Below, piece after piece: positions 8,094 through 16,788 of a stretch of 64,000 nt of DNA; within the stretch, counting starts at the first letter, position 1, and every line of letters starts with the position of its first letter. Location: NCBI GenBank assembly GCA_035764725.1, contig DASTYT010000098.1, positions 28,365 through 92,364 of the forward strand, read 5' to 3'. This DNA comes from Candidatus Methylomirabilota bacterium. Its GTDB lineage: Bacteria; Methylomirabilota; Methylomirabilia; Rokubacteriales; CSP1-6. Made by a program: the position numbers and the translations under genes. Below the pieces are notes generated by a model. The model did no database searches. It was not told the origin of the DNA and saw only the letters and a list, made by a program, of their open reading frames with translations.

Positions 8094-9851
8094 GTGCGCG
8101 CCGCCGTCCTCGTGGCGCTCGCCACGGCGGCGCTGGCCCTCCTGCTGCTCCTGCCCGGGCTGGGCGCCGTGCCCTTCGACGACCCGGGCGAAGGGCAGCA
8201 CGCGGAGATCGCCCGCGAAGCGTGGCGATCGGGCGACTGGCTGACGCTTCACCTCAACGGCGTGCGCTACTTCGACAAGCCGCCGCTGCTCTACGCGCTC
8301 CAGGCCGCGGCCTTCAGCGCCGGCGGCGTCTCGGAATGGTCGGCCCGCCTCGCGCCCCTGAGCGGCGCGGTGCTGGCCGTTGCGGGGACGGCGCTGCTGG
8401 GCGCGCGGCTGCTCGGGCCTGGCCCGGGCCTGCTCGCTGGCGTCGCCCTCCTGTCGTGCGCACTGTTCGCCGCCTTCGCGCGCTACGTGCGGCCGGAGAC
8501 GCTGTTCCTCGCCGCGATACAGTGGGGGTTCACCGGCCTCATCGTCGGCTGGCGCGAATCGCGGCGCGCGTGGTCGCTCGCCGGCTGCGTGGCGCTGGGG
8601 CTGGCCGCGCTCGCGAAGGATCCGATCGGACTCGTCGGCCCGCTCCTCGCCGTGGCGGGCGCGGCCGCGCTGGCCGGCCGTTTCCGTCCCGTCAGGGCCT
8701 GGCTTCCGCCGCTCGGCATCGTCCTCATGGCGGTAATCGGCGGCGGCTGGTACGCGCTCGCCGCCGCGCGGAACCCCGGCTTTCTCTGGTACGTCATGGT
8801 GGACAATCACGCGCGCAACGCGGCCCTCGTGCGGCTCTTCCCCGACGAGGACGTGCCGATCTCGGCGCTCGAGTTCCTGGCGACCACCGCGCTGGGCGCC
8901 TTCCCCTGGGTCGTGCCCGCCGTGCTCGCCGTGGTCGCCCTCGCGCGCCGGCGGGCGTGGCGGCATCCCGTAGAGGCTCCGTGGGTGGCGCTGGCCCTCT
9001 GGGCCGCGGGCAGCGTGGCGCTTTTCGCGCTCGTGCCGTTCCGCCTCCCCCACTATGGCTTGCCCGTGTATCCGGCGATCGCGCTGCTCGCCGCGCGGTG
9101 GTGGGCCGAGCGCGTGCCGCGGCAGGTGCGTGCGGCGGGGTGGCTGCACCTCGGGCTCTTCGCGCTGGTCGCGGCGGGCTGCGCGCTCGGCACGGCGAGC
9201 GACGGCCGGCTCTTCACCGCGGAGGTGCTCGGCGTCTCCGACGTGACGGCGCGCAAGGCGACCACCGCGGCAGCGGGCACCTCGCTCACGGCGCTCTGGC
9301 CCCAGTTCGCGCGGCTGCTGGAGCGCGCCACCGTCGTCTTCACGCTCGGCGCCGCCGCCCTCCTGGTCGTGCTCGTGCTCTCGCGGCGCCGGCCGCGAGG
9401 TGAAGGCTTGGTGGCGCCGCTCGTCGCGCTCACCATGCTCGCGATGGTGCCGCTGGTGGGCGCCGGGTTGGGCGTCCTCTCGGCGTCGCGCGCGGTGCCC
9501 CGGCTCGCCGCCGAGGTGGCGGCGCGGACGCGGCCCGGCGATCTCCTCGTGCACGAAGGCCCCATCGAGGTCTCGGGGGCGCTCGAGCTCTACTCCGGCC
9601 GCCGGCCCGCGCTGCTCGACGGCACGCGAAGCGTGCTGGGCTTCGGCGCCACCTATCCCGAGGCGCGCGACACGTTCTGGACGCGCGAGCGCTTCCAGCG
9701 TGAGTGGAGCTCGGACCGGCCGGTGTACCTGGTCACGCCACGCGCGCCCGCCGCGAGCGTCATCGCCACGGTGCCGCCCGATCGACGGCATCTTCTCCTG
9801 GAGGACAACGGCCGCCGACTCTACGTGAACGCGCCTCAGCCCTCGCGGTAG
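8094..9851 (+). CDS. GT39/ArnT-like membrane glycosyltransferase
   Basis: Polytopic membrane protein of 585 residues related to ArnT and dolichol/undecaprenyl-linked sugar transferases. The N-terminal loop carries the ArnT-like pattern DDPGEGQHAEIAREAW, then GDWLTLHLNGV and FDKPPLLYAL, where the acidic residue of the first periplasmic loop is expected to be catalytic. About ten or more hydrophobic segments follow, with a soluble tail. GTG 8094 gives a signal-anchor start 11 bases after the ATPase stop. It probably transfers a sugar from a polyprenyl carrier to a lipid or polymer on the periplasmic face. Its 3' end overlaps the convergent gene by 16 bases. Confidence 0.82.
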   Translation: MRAAVLVALATAALALLLLLPGLGAVPFDDPGEGQHAEIAREAWRSGDWLTLHLNGVRYFDKPPLLYALQAAAFSAGGVSEWSARLAPLSGAVLAVAGTALLGARLLGPGPGLLAGVALLSCALFAAFARYVRPETLFLAAIQWGFTGLIVGWRESRRAWSLAGCVALGLAALAKDPIGLVGPLLAVAGAAALAGRFRPVRAWLPPLGIVLMAVIGGGWYALAAARNPGFLWYVMVDNHARNAALVRLFPDEDVPISALEFLATTALGAFPWVVPAVLAVVALARRRAWRHPVEAPWVALALWAAGSVALFALVPFRLPHYGLPVYPAIALLAARWWAERVPRQVRAAGWLHLGLFALVAAGCALGTASDGRLFTAEVLGVSDVTARKATTAAAGTSLTALWPQFARLLERATVVFTLGAAALLVVLVLSRRRPRGEGLVAPLVALTMLAMVPLVGAGLGVLSASRAVPRLAAEVAARTRPGDLLVHEGPIEVSGALELYSGRRPALLDGTRSVLGFGATYPEARDTFWTRERFQREWSSDRPVYLVTPRAPAASVIATVPPDRRHLLLEDNGRRLYVNAPQPSR

Positions 9852-11422
9852 AGCACGAGCAGGAGGCCGACCAGCGCCAGCGCCGGCGGCCAGATGCGCG
9901 CGGGGATGCGGCGGTCCGCCCCGGGGAGGCGGAGCTCGAGCCAGCGCGTCCAGCCGATGAGCACACCGAGCAGGCCCAGCGGCAGGTGCGTGACCTCCAT
10001 GAGATAGGACTCCTTCACGCCCACCAGCGGATGGGCGTGGGCGAGCAGCAGCCCGCCGCCCACCGCCATGAGGAGCGGCGCCACGCGCGCCCATCCGGGC
10101 GCGGCAAGCCGCCGCTCGAGGACCAGCCACTCGAAGAGCCCCAGGACGGCGGGCAGGAGTGCCAGCGCGCGATGCTGGAGCACCTCCGGATCCACGAGGC
10201 TTCCCCAGAAGGTCTGCGTCGGGCTCAGCGGCCACGCGTTTGGATCGGTGCGCAGCAGAAGGAAGGCGGACAGCGCCAGGAACACGAGTGGCCAGTGCCG
10301 CGCCCAGGCCATGCCGGCCAGTCGGTGGAGGGCGGCGAGAATCCCGATGAAGAGCACGAAGGCGCCGGCGACATTATGGTTGTACTCGGACCACGCGATA
10401 TCGGCGGCGGTGCGAGGCGCGAGGGGATCGTCGATCGCGGCAGCCGAGGCGAGCTCGGTGAAGCTCGGGGTCGAGAAGGCGGGCCAGCGCGGTGCGAAGC
10501 GGGCCGCGATCTCCGCCGCGGTGGCGCGGTCGCGGACGATGTCGACGCCGGGCGGCGCCGAGCCGAGTGACGCGGCCACGAACACCAGTGTGACGGCGAG
10601 CCCCGCCTCGACTTCGACGAAGCGGCCCAGCCGGACGGGCAGCATCGTCCGCGTCGGGGGGAGGCGGCGGACCGCGCGGAAGTTGGCCGCTCCCAGGGCG
10701 AGGAGCCCGATCACGAGCGCGGTCTTCGCGAGCAGCATGCCCCCGTACGCGGTGCCGATCAGCGCGCCCGGATCTCCCACGTACACCAGCGCCAGCAGGA
10801 GCCCGCTCGCGCCGAGCACCGCCACCGCGACCTGCGCCACGCGCGAGAAGGCCCGGAGCGCGCCGGCGGGCCACGCGACGTCGCCGCGCGCCAGCACGAG
10901 GACGATGAGGTGGACGAGCCCGCCGCCCCACACCGCGCTGGCGAGCTGATGGAGCACGTCCACGGCGAGCAGTGTCTCGCGCCCGTGGAGCCGGGCGGTG
11001 GCGTGGCTGGTCCAGGCGGCCGTGCCCGCGGCGGCGAGTCCCGCGCCGAGCAGCGCCAGCCACGGGCCGTCCGTGCGGGGCCGGCGCGCGATCCAGGTCG
11101 CCGCGCCGAGCGCGGCCAGTCCCGCCGCCATCCGGAGCGCGCTCGCCCGGGCGAGGGGCGTGGCCAGGAAGTCGGCGAGAGGCCAGGCCGGCTCGTCCGC
11201 CACGCTGCTGAGAATCAGGAGGAGCGCGGTCGCCTGTGCCGCGAGCAGGAGCAGTCCCCCGGCGCGGACCAGGCGCACGACGTGGCGGCGGAGAACCGAG
11301 GCGTCGGCGGCGCCTGTCAGCCAGGGGCGGAGCACCGCGAGACCGAACACCGCGCCCCCCAGCACGAGCGCCTGGCCGAGGAGGCCCAGTGCGCGCAGGA
11401 GGACGAGGGCGAGCGGGACCAC
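9836..11422 (-). CDS. CopD-like membrane protein with multi-His C-terminal domain (copy 1)
   Basis: Integral membrane protein of 528 residues. The N-terminal 300 residues match the CopD/PcoD copper-resistance fold (ending in LPPTRTMLPVRLGRFVEVEAG, the usual final CopD helix). The C-terminal 200 residues form an additional membrane domain not found in standard CopD, with conserved motifs SEYNHNVAG, WARHWPL, RTDPNAWPL, LQHR, GLFEWLV, LAHAH and EVTHLPLG. The many histidines suggest copper or heme binding. GTG 11422 is preferred to an upstream ATG at 11479 that would run into the divergent gene. A full-length paralogue sits at 43688-45283 next to CopC. No copC is adjacent here. Confidence 0.8.
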   Translation of the reverse strand: MVPLALVLLRALGLLGQALVLGGAVFGLAVLRPWLTGAADASVLRRHVVRLVRAGGLLLLAAQATALLLILSSVADEPAWPLADFLATPLARASALRMAAGLAALGAATWIARRPRTDGPWLALLGAGLAAAGTAAWTSHATARLHGRETLLAVDVLHQLASAVWGGGLVHLIVLVLARGDVAWPAGALRAFSRVAQVAVAVLGASGLLLALVYVGDPGALIGTAYGGMLLAKTALVIGLLALGAANFRAVRRLPPTRTMLPVRLGRFVEVEAGLAVTLVFVAASLGSAPPGVDIVRDRATAAEIAARFAPRWPAFSTPSFTELASAAAIDDPLAPRTAADIAWSEYNHNVAGAFVLFIGILAALHRLAGMAWARHWPLVFLALSAFLLLRTDPNAWPLSPTQTFWGSLVDPEVLQHRALALLPAVLGLFEWLVLERRLAAPGWARVAPLLMAVGGGLLLAHAHPLVGVKESYLMEVTHLPLGLLGVLIGWTRWLELRLPGADRRIPARIWPPALALVGLLLVLYREG

Positions 11423-11473
11423 GGGACCTGAGTATCCCACACGGGGCGGCCGTCCCGGTCGGCCGGCGGCGTG

Positions 11474-11479
11474 TATCAT
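11474..11479 (+). promoter_or_regulatory. Candidate -10 box of hpnJ
   Basis: TATCAT lies 12 bases before the hpnJ start at 11492 in the short divergent gap with the copD-like gene. Transcription would begin only about five bases before the ATG. No good -35 box is visible. Confidence 0.35.
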
Positions 11480-11491
11480 AGAGCCGCGTCC

Positions 11492-12913
11492 ATGGCGCCC
11501 GATTACCTGCGTACACTGTTCCTCCATCCCCCTTCCGCCGACGGCTTCGACGGCGGCGCCGGCTCCCGATACCAGGCCAAGCGCGAGATCCGCTCGTTCT
11601 GGTATCCCACGTGGCTCGCCCAGCCTGCCGCGCTGGTGCCCGGCTCGCGCCTGATCGATGCCCCGCCGGACGGCCTCACGCTGGACGATGTGCGCCCGCT
11701 CGCGCGGCAGTACGACCTCTGCGTGATGCACACGAGCACGCCGTCCTTCGCCGCGGACGTCCGGGTGGCGGAGGCGCTGAAGGCCGAGCACGCCGGGCTC
11801 ACCATCGGCATGGTCGGCGCTGCGGTCGCGGTGGCGCCGAACGCTTCGCTGGAGGCGAGCCCGGCGCTCGACTTCGTGGCCGGCAACGAGTTCGACTTCA
11901 CGATCGAAGAGGTCGCGCGCGGCGTGCCGCTCGCACAGATCGCTGGCCTGTGCTATCGGCAGAACGGCCACGTCGCGCACACGCGTCCGCGCCCGATCCT
12001 GGAGGACATGGACCGCCTGCCCTTCGTGACGCCGGTCTACCGGCGCGACCTGACGATCCCGAACTACGCGATCGGCTATCTCCAGCATCCCTACGTGTCG
12101 CTGTACACCGGGCGCGGCTGCCGCTCGAAGTGCACGTTCTGCCTCTGGCCGCAGACGGTGGGCGGGCAGCGTTACCGGACGCGGAGTGTCGAGCATGTGG
12201 CGGAGGAGATGGCGCTGGCCCAGCGCCTCTTCCCCGAGGTGCGCGAGTTCTTCTTCGACGACGACACCTTCACCGATGATCTGCCGCGCGCCGAAGCCAT
12301 CGCGAAGCGGCTGGGGCGGCTCGGCGTCACCTGGTCGGTGAACGCCAAGGCCAATGTGCCCGCGTCCACCCTCAAGGTGCTGCGCGACAACGGGCTGCGC
12401 CTGCTCCTCGTGGGCTACGAGTCTGGCGTGCAGCAGATCCTCAACAACGTGAAGAAGGGCGTGCGGCTCGACGCGGCGCGGACGTTCACGCGCGAGGCCA
12501 AGCGGCTCGGCATCGCCATCCACGGCACCTTCATCCTCGGGCTACCGGGGGAGACCCGCGAGACCATCCAGGAAACGATTCGCTTCGCGCGGGAGATCGA
12601 CCCCCACACCATCCAGGTGTCTCTCGCTGCGCCGTATCCGGGCACGGCGCTCCACGCCGAGGCGCTGCGCAATGGCTGGCTCGAGTCGGAGGACCTCGTG
12701 GACGCGCGCGGCGAGCAGCGGAGCGCCATCGGCTACCCGCACCTTCCACGCACGGAGATCTTCCAGTCGCTCGACCTCTTCTACCGCCGCTTCTACTTCC
12801 GTCCGCGCAAGATGATCTCGCTGGCCGGCGAGATGGTGCGCGACCGCCGGGTGCTCAAGCGGCGCCTCGCCGAGGGCCGCGAGTTCCTCACCTTCCTGCG
12901 CCGCCACCGCTAG
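11492..12913 (+). CDS. hpnJ: Hopanoid biosynthesis radical SAM protein HpnJ
   Basis: B12-binding-domain radical SAM enzyme of 473 residues. Known HpnJ proteins build the cyclitol ether head group of composite hopanoids by ring contraction of the ribose/glucosamine-derived side chain. The N-terminus has the HpnJ hallmark FDGGAGSRYQAKREIRSFWY and PTWLAQPAALVPGS, then a cobalamin-domain-like region, then the [4Fe-4S] motif C210-x3-C214-x2-C217 in GCRSKCTFCLW. The C-terminal KMISLAGEMVRDRRVLKRRL is also typical. ATG 11492 is chosen as it opens on the conserved N-terminus. No other hopanoid head-group gene lies beside it, but an HpnN-like exporter occurs at 52681. Note that the reaction assigned to HpnJ comes from family knowledge only. 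Confidence 0.88.
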   Translation: MAPDYLRTLFLHPPSADGFDGGAGSRYQAKREIRSFWYPTWLAQPAALVPGSRLIDAPPDGLTLDDVRPLARQYDLCVMHTSTPSFAADVRVAEALKAEHAGLTIGMVGAAVAVAPNASLEASPALDFVAGNEFDFTIEEVARGVPLAQIAGLCYRQNGHVAHTRPRPILEDMDRLPFVTPVYRRDLTIPNYAIGYLQHPYVSLYTGRGCRSKCTFCLWPQTVGGQRYRTRSVEHVAEEMALAQRLFPEVREFFFDDDTFTDDLPRAEAIAKRLGRLGVTWSVNAKANVPASTLKVLRDNGLRLLLVGYESGVQQILNNVKKGVRLDAARTFTREAKRLGIAIHGTFILGLPGETRETIQETIRFAREIDPHTIQVSLAAPYPGTALHAEALRNGWLESEDLVDARGEQRSAIGYPHLPRTEIFQSLDLFYRRFYFRPRKMISLAGEMVRDRRVLKRRLAEGREFLTFLRRHR

Positions 12914-12946
12914 CCGGCGCCGAGCGCGGGGCGGCCTCGCCCCCGT

Positions 12947-12954
12947 GCTAGCAT
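12947..12954 (+). promoter_or_regulatory. Extended -10 immediately before serA
   Basis: The sequence GCTAGCAT (extended -10 with TAGCAT at 12949-12954) ends six bases before the ATG at 12961, placing the expected transcription start on or next to the start codon. This implies a leaderless serA mRNA. No Shine-Dalgarno sequence is visible. Confidence 0.4.
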
Positions 12955-12960
12955 GACGGC

Positions 12961-14553
12961 ATGAAGGTGCTGGTGATCGACGCGATCGCGCCTGAGGGGC
13001 TTGCCTTCCTCCGCGAGCGCGGCTTCCAGGTCGACGAGGTCTCGAGCAAACTGCCGCGCGAGGAGCTGCTGGCGCGGCTCGGCGACTACGAGGCCATCAT
13101 CACCCGGTCTTCCACCACCGTCACTCCGGAGTTCCTCGCCCACACGCGGCGCCTGCGCATCCTCGGACGTGCGGGCGTGGGCGTGGACAACATCGACGTC
13201 GATGCCTGCTCGCGCCAGGGCGTGGTGGTCGTCAACGCCCCCTACGGCAACGTGGTGTCGGCCGCCGAGCACACCGTGGGCATGCTCCTGGCGCTGGTGC
13301 GGAAGATCCCGTTCGCCAACGAGACCCTCAAGGGCGGTACGTGGGATCGCGCGGTGTATGGGACCGAGCTGTTCCGCAAGACGGCCGGGGTGATCGGCCT
13401 CGGCAAGGTGGGCTCGCGGGTGGCCGCGCGGCTGCGCGCCTTCGACATGACGGTGCTCGTCTACGATCCGTACATCCCCGAGAGCCGCGCCCGCGAGCTC
13501 GGCGTCCGGCTCACCGATCTCGGGACGGTGCTGGCCCAGTCCGACGTGATCACCGTGCACGTGCCATTGACGGAGGAGACCGAGAACCTCCTCTCCGCCC
13601 GCGAGATCGCGCTCATGAAGCCCGGGGTGCGACTGGTCAACTGCGCGCGGGGCGGGATCGTCCACGAGGGCGATCTCCTCGCCGCGCTCGACTCGGGCCG
13701 GGTGGCGGGGGCGGCGGTGGACGTCTGGTCCGAAGAGCCGCCGGTTTCCGATCTCGTCAAGCGATTGATCGCGCACCCGCGGCTGGTGGGCACGCCGCAT
13801 CTCGGCGCCAACACCTCCGAGGCCCAGGTGAACGTGGCGGTGGACGTGGCGCGGGAGATCGCCGCGTTCCGCGACGGCGAGCTCGTCGAGCACGCGGTGA
13901 ACATCCCGGTGGGTGATCGGGAGAGCATGGCCGAGCAGCGGCCGTTTCTCGCGCTGGCGGAGACCCTGGGCCGCTTCTGCGTGCAGCTCGAGCGCGACAA
14001 CGTCGAGCGCGTCGACGTGGAGGTGGCGGGTCACGTGGGCCGCCGCGACCCCGAGCTGATCGCGCGCGCGGTGCTGAAGGGGCTCCTCGGCAAGGTCACC
14101 GCGCAGGCGGTCAACCTGGTGAACGCGCACCTGGTGGCCCGCGAGCGCGGGGTGGCGGTGGCGGTGCGCGCCGACGAGGCCGCGGGGTCGGGCTACACCA
14201 ACCTCGTGACCGTCACCACCCACGCCGGCGCCGGCCGCAAGATCATCGCGGGCACCGTCTTCGACGGGACGCCTCGCATCGTGCGGCTCCGCGACCTGCA
14301 CATCGAGTTCATCCCCGAGGGCCACATCCTGGTGCTCTCCTACGAGGACCGGCCGGGCATGGTCGGCAAGATCGGCTCCATCCTCGGCCGGCACAACGTC
14401 AACATCGCCTCGATGCACGTGGGTCGGCGGACGCGGCGCGGCGGCGCCATCGTGGTGCTGCTGCTCGACGAGGCGGTCACGCCCGAGGTGATGGAGGAAG
14501 TGTCCAAGGCGGTGGAGGCCGACTTCACTCGCCTCATCCGGCTCGACCCGTGA
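12961..14553 (+). CDS. serA: D-3-phosphoglycerate dehydrogenase
   Basis: Catalyses the first committed step of serine synthesis, oxidising 3-phosphoglycerate to 3-phosphohydroxypyruvate with NAD+. The 530-residue length matches the long SerA class: substrate-binding halves around a Rossmann fold (GVIGLGKVGSRVAARL), the intervening ASB domain (from about residue 320) and a C-terminal ACT domain (HILVLSYEDRPGMVGKIG). Catalytic-type residues are seen in NCARGGIVHEGDL (Arg), SEEPP (Glu) and TPHLGANT (His). The ACT domain suggests serine feedback. It overlaps the next gene by 4 bases (GTGA). Confidence 0.95.
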   Translation: MKVLVIDAIAPEGLAFLRERGFQVDEVSSKLPREELLARLGDYEAIITRSSTTVTPEFLAHTRRLRILGRAGVGVDNIDVDACSRQGVVVVNAPYGNVVSAAEHTVGMLLALVRKIPFANETLKGGTWDRAVYGTELFRKTAGVIGLGKVGSRVAARLRAFDMTVLVYDPYIPESRARELGVRLTDLGTVLAQSDVITVHVPLTEETENLLSAREIALMKPGVRLVNCARGGIVHEGDLLAALDSGRVAGAAVDVWSEEPPVSDLVKRLIAHPRLVGTPHLGANTSEAQVNVAVDVAREIAAFRDGELVEHAVNIPVGDRESMAEQRPFLALAETLGRFCVQLERDNVERVDVEVAGHVGRRDPELIARAVLKGLLGKVTAQAVNLVNAHLVARERGVAVAVRADEAAGSGYTNLVTVTTHAGAGRKIIAGTVFDGTPRIVRLRDLHIEFIPEGHILVLSYEDRPGMVGKIGSILGRHNVNIASMHVGRRTRRGGAIVVLLLDEAVTPEVMEEVSKAVEADFTRLIRLDP

Positions 14554-14942
14554 GCCGCCGCCACGCCGCCCGCGCCGCGATGCCGCAGGGCGCGGCCCCC
14601 TTCGAGCCGCGGCCGTGGGGCGGCTACCAGACGCTCGAGAAGGGCCCCGGCTATCAGGTCAAACGCTTGGTAGTCCAGCCCGGCCATCGCTTCAGCTTGC
14701 AGAAGCACCGCCGGCGCGCCGAGCACTGGACCATCGTCGCGGGCTCGGCCAAGGTGACCCTCGACGGCCGGAGCCGGCGTCTGGGCCCGCGTCAATCGGT
14801 CACGGTGCCGCGCGGAGCCTGGCACCGCGCGGAGAACGTAGGCCGCGTGCCCGTCATCATCGTCGAGGTGCAGTTCGGCACCTATCTCGGCGAGGACGAC
14901 ATCATCCGCAAGCAGGACGACTACGGGCGCGCCGGTCGCTAG
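14550..14942 (+). CDS. Cupin, mannose-6-phosphate isomerase type
   Basis: Single-domain cupin of 130 residues matching the C-terminal phosphomannose isomerase domain found in ManC-type proteins. Typical phrases are PWGGYQTLEKGPGYQVKRL, the metal-site region FSLQKHRRRAEHWTIVAGSAKV and RGAWHRAENVG, where the HxH...H pattern of type II phosphomannose isomerase is partly kept (QKHRRRAEHW, then H in AWHRAEN). It may interconvert mannose-6-P and fructose-6-P or bind another sugar phosphate. GTG 14550 overlaps the serA stop. The 3' end overlaps the convergent DUF1207 gene by 4 bases. Confidence 0.8.
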   Translation: MSRRHAARAAMPQGAAPFEPRPWGGYQTLEKGPGYQVKRLVVQPGHRFSLQKHRRRAEHWTIVAGSAKVTLDGRSRRLGPRQSVTVPRGAWHRAENVGRVPVIIVEVQFGTYLGEDDIIRKQDDYGRAGR

Positions 14943-16099
14943 TCGCTCCCGCCGGGGTAGAAGTGGGCGCCCAGCCCGATGTAGTCGATCTTGTTCTTGT
15001 AGAACTGCCCGTTCGGTGAGTTGCCGCTGAAGTATTCCAGCATGACCAGGAGCCGCCGCCCCAGGATGCGCGCCCGGTCGAACTGCAGCCCCGCTCGCAC
15101 CGAGTAGTTCGGGCTCCAGCTGTTCTCCTCGTGGAGTTGCACGTCGGTCGCAACCACCGTCGTGACGTGCGGCATGAAGCCCAACCGGTGCTTCCACTCG
15201 AGACCGGCCTGAGCCGACCAGGGCTTGAGATTCGAGGGATCCTGGTCGAAGAGATAGCCGCCGCCTGCATAGAGGCGGACCTGCCGCTCGAACAGGTGAT
15301 ACGAGAGCTTGAGGTCCACGGCCTCGTAGCTCAAGTTGATGCGATTGGTCTTCGTGCGCAGCAGGAACTCGTCGCCCAGGTGCGAGCTCTGGTGGTAGAG
15401 CCGCGTGAGCAGCTCGAACGGGCCCTGCGCGTAGGCGCCCGTGAAGGCGGCGAAGTAGTCGGCGTTCACGAGATCGTGGGACTTGGAGTCCATGTCGAAG
15501 ATCGCGAAGACGCCGGCCTGGATCCCGACCTCCCAGTAGCCGCCGAACGACGTGATGGCCTGCCGGTAGAGCGGGATGGTCTCGCCGAAGCTCACCGAGG
15601 CGATGTGCGTGAAGTCGGGATCGTCCAGATAGCGCTGGATCGATGCGCCGAAGTGGGGCCAGCGCGGATCGGCGAGCAGGGGATCGAAGATGAGCCCGTT
15701 CGGCAGGAAGCCGGTCTCGATGGCCTCCGGCGCCCAGTCCGGCGCGGGCGGCGGCAGCGTGGCGCCGGTCGCCGGCGCGCCCGCGGGCGCCGCCGCGATC
15801 GTGGGCGGGGCGGTGGGCGCGACCCCCGGAGTCGGCGCCGGACCCAGGAACTCGACGCGCACGGCGCCGGGCACGCGGGCCAGCGCCGCCGCGATGCGCC
15901 CGCGATCGGCCTCGCGGGCGGCCGTCACCTGGATGACCCCATCGGTGACGCGAATCGTCGGGGCGCTGGGGCCCAGCGTCTCGCGGAGCAGGGCCGTGGC
16001 GTAGCCACGGAGAAAGTCGTCGTCGGCGCCCGCGAAGGCGAGATCGGGTCGGAAGAGAACGGCCAAGGCCAGGGCCAGAACGCCAAGGGTCGCACGCAT
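14939..16099 (-). CDS. Outer-membrane-type DUF1207 protein with BON-like N-terminal region
   Basis: Exported protein of 386 residues. A signal peptide (ALALAVLFRPDLAFAGAD) precedes a small segment (about 45-85) that looks like a BON/secretin-type fold (IRVTDGVIQVTAAREADRGRIAAAL), then a Pro/Ala linker (to about 125). The remaining 260 residues match DUF1207 (FLPNGLIFDPLLADPRWPHFG, and YHQSSHLGDEFL). The alternating aromatic C-terminal strands ending in FYPGGSD suggest a beta-barrel of the lipid-modifying or PagP/PagL-like kind. Function is not established. HQSSHLGDEF with a His-Ser pair is a possible active-site region. It is transcribed alone. Confidence 0.72.
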   Translation of the reverse strand: MRATLGVLALALAVLFRPDLAFAGADDDFLRGYATALLRETLGPSAPTIRVTDGVIQVTAAREADRGRIAAALARVPGAVRVEFLGPAPTPGVAPTAPPTIAAAPAGAPATGATLPPPAPDWAPEAIETGFLPNGLIFDPLLADPRWPHFGASIQRYLDDPDFTHIASVSFGETIPLYRQAITSFGGYWEVGIQAGVFAIFDMDSKSHDLVNADYFAAFTGAYAQGPFELLTRLYHQSSHLGDEFLLRTKTNRINLSYEAVDLKLSYHLFERQVRLYAGGGYLFDQDPSNLKPWSAQAGLEWKHRLGFMPHVTTVVATDVQLHEENSWSPNYSVRAGLQFDRARILGRRLLVMLEYFSGNSPNGQFYKNKIDYIGLGAHFYPGGSD

Positions 16100-16233
16100 G
16101 GGCGGTCTCCTCGGGATGCCGCCCCAGGCGTTCGCTGCCCGCCGCGGGGCGCGGTCGTGTGCGCGTCTGCCCCTACTCTCTCACGCGTGTCGACGGTCGA
16201 CGATGCGCGAGGAGGACCTCGTGACCGCAGGCC

Positions 16234-16788
16234 CTAGCGCGTAACCGGCGGCGGCGGAGGCGGTGGCGGGGGTGGGGGTGGGGGCGGGGGCGGGGGCGGA
16301 GGGGGCGGGTTCGCCACGCGCCGGTAGGTCCGCGCGCCAGGAATCTGGTGGCCCTTCGCGTACATGCACTGCTGGTACGCAATGTCATAGCGCTGCTGCA
16401 CGCTCGCCCCCGCGTAATAGCCGGCATTCGCGCCGGACGCGGTCCCGCCCAGCAGGCCGGCGCCCGCGCCGATGGCGGCGCCCGCGGCCGGGTTGCCGAC
16501 CGCGGCGCCGATGGCGGCCCCGAGCCCCGCGCCGATCAGCGTGCCCCATACCGAGCCGGCGGCGGTGTTCTGGTTGAACGCGGTCGAGGGATCGCCTGAC
16601 TGCGTCTGCGCCCACTGCCGGCAGCTCGCGTCATCGGCCTGGAACTCCTCGAATGACCTGCTGGGGCCCGGCATGACGGCCACGCTGGGACCGGCCGGCG
16701 CGGTGGCGCAGCCGGCCGCGAGCGCGGCCACCACGACGGCGGCGGTCCCGCGGCGCACGAGCGATGTCCGCGAGGTCACGATGCTCAC
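16234..16788 (-). CDS. Glycine-zipper lipoprotein with poly-proline tail
   Basis: Predicted lipoprotein of 184 residues. GTG 16788 overlaps the upstream stop (GTGA). The lipobox is AALAAGC with the acylated Cys at about residue 27. The middle carries two Gly/Ala-rich zipper segments (GTLIGAGLGAAIGAAVGNPAAGAAIGAGAG), as in Lpp-like or Pal-like outer membrane proteins that insert in membranes. After a conserved YxxxYxQCMYAKGH region come 21 consecutive prolines and VTR. It is the last gene of the sigma/anti-sigma operon, so it is probably induced by envelope stress. Proline-rich tails often span peptidoglycan. Confidence 0.8.
   Translation of the reverse strand: MSIVTSRTSLVRRGTAAVVVAALAAGCATAPAGPSVAVMPGPSRSFEEFQADDASCRQWAQTQSGDPSTAFNQNTAAGSVWGTLIGAGLGAAIGAAVGNPAAGAAIGAGAGLLGGTASGANAGYYAGASVQQRYDIAYQQCMYAKGHQIPGARTYRRVANPPPPPPPPPPPPPPPPPPPPPVTR
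16246..16308 (-). repeat. Poly-proline tract, G-rich on the plus strand
   Basis: Sixty-three bases encode 21 consecutive prolines at the end of the glycine-zipper lipoprotein. The plus strand here has at least six runs of three or more G within about 50 bases, so the DNA could form G-quadruplexes. The tract is the kind that stalls ribosomes without EF-P. Confidence 0.9.

Noticed and set aside
11423-12523. Extension of the CopD-like minus-strand gene across hpnJ
   Set aside because: The added 367 residues are antisense to HpnJ motifs and lack membrane segments; GTG 11422 begins the first helix.
16189-16202. Two GTCGAC palindromes separated by one base, as a possible operator
   Set aside because: Such short GC palindromes are frequent in this composition and it lies in a gap without other promoter signals.
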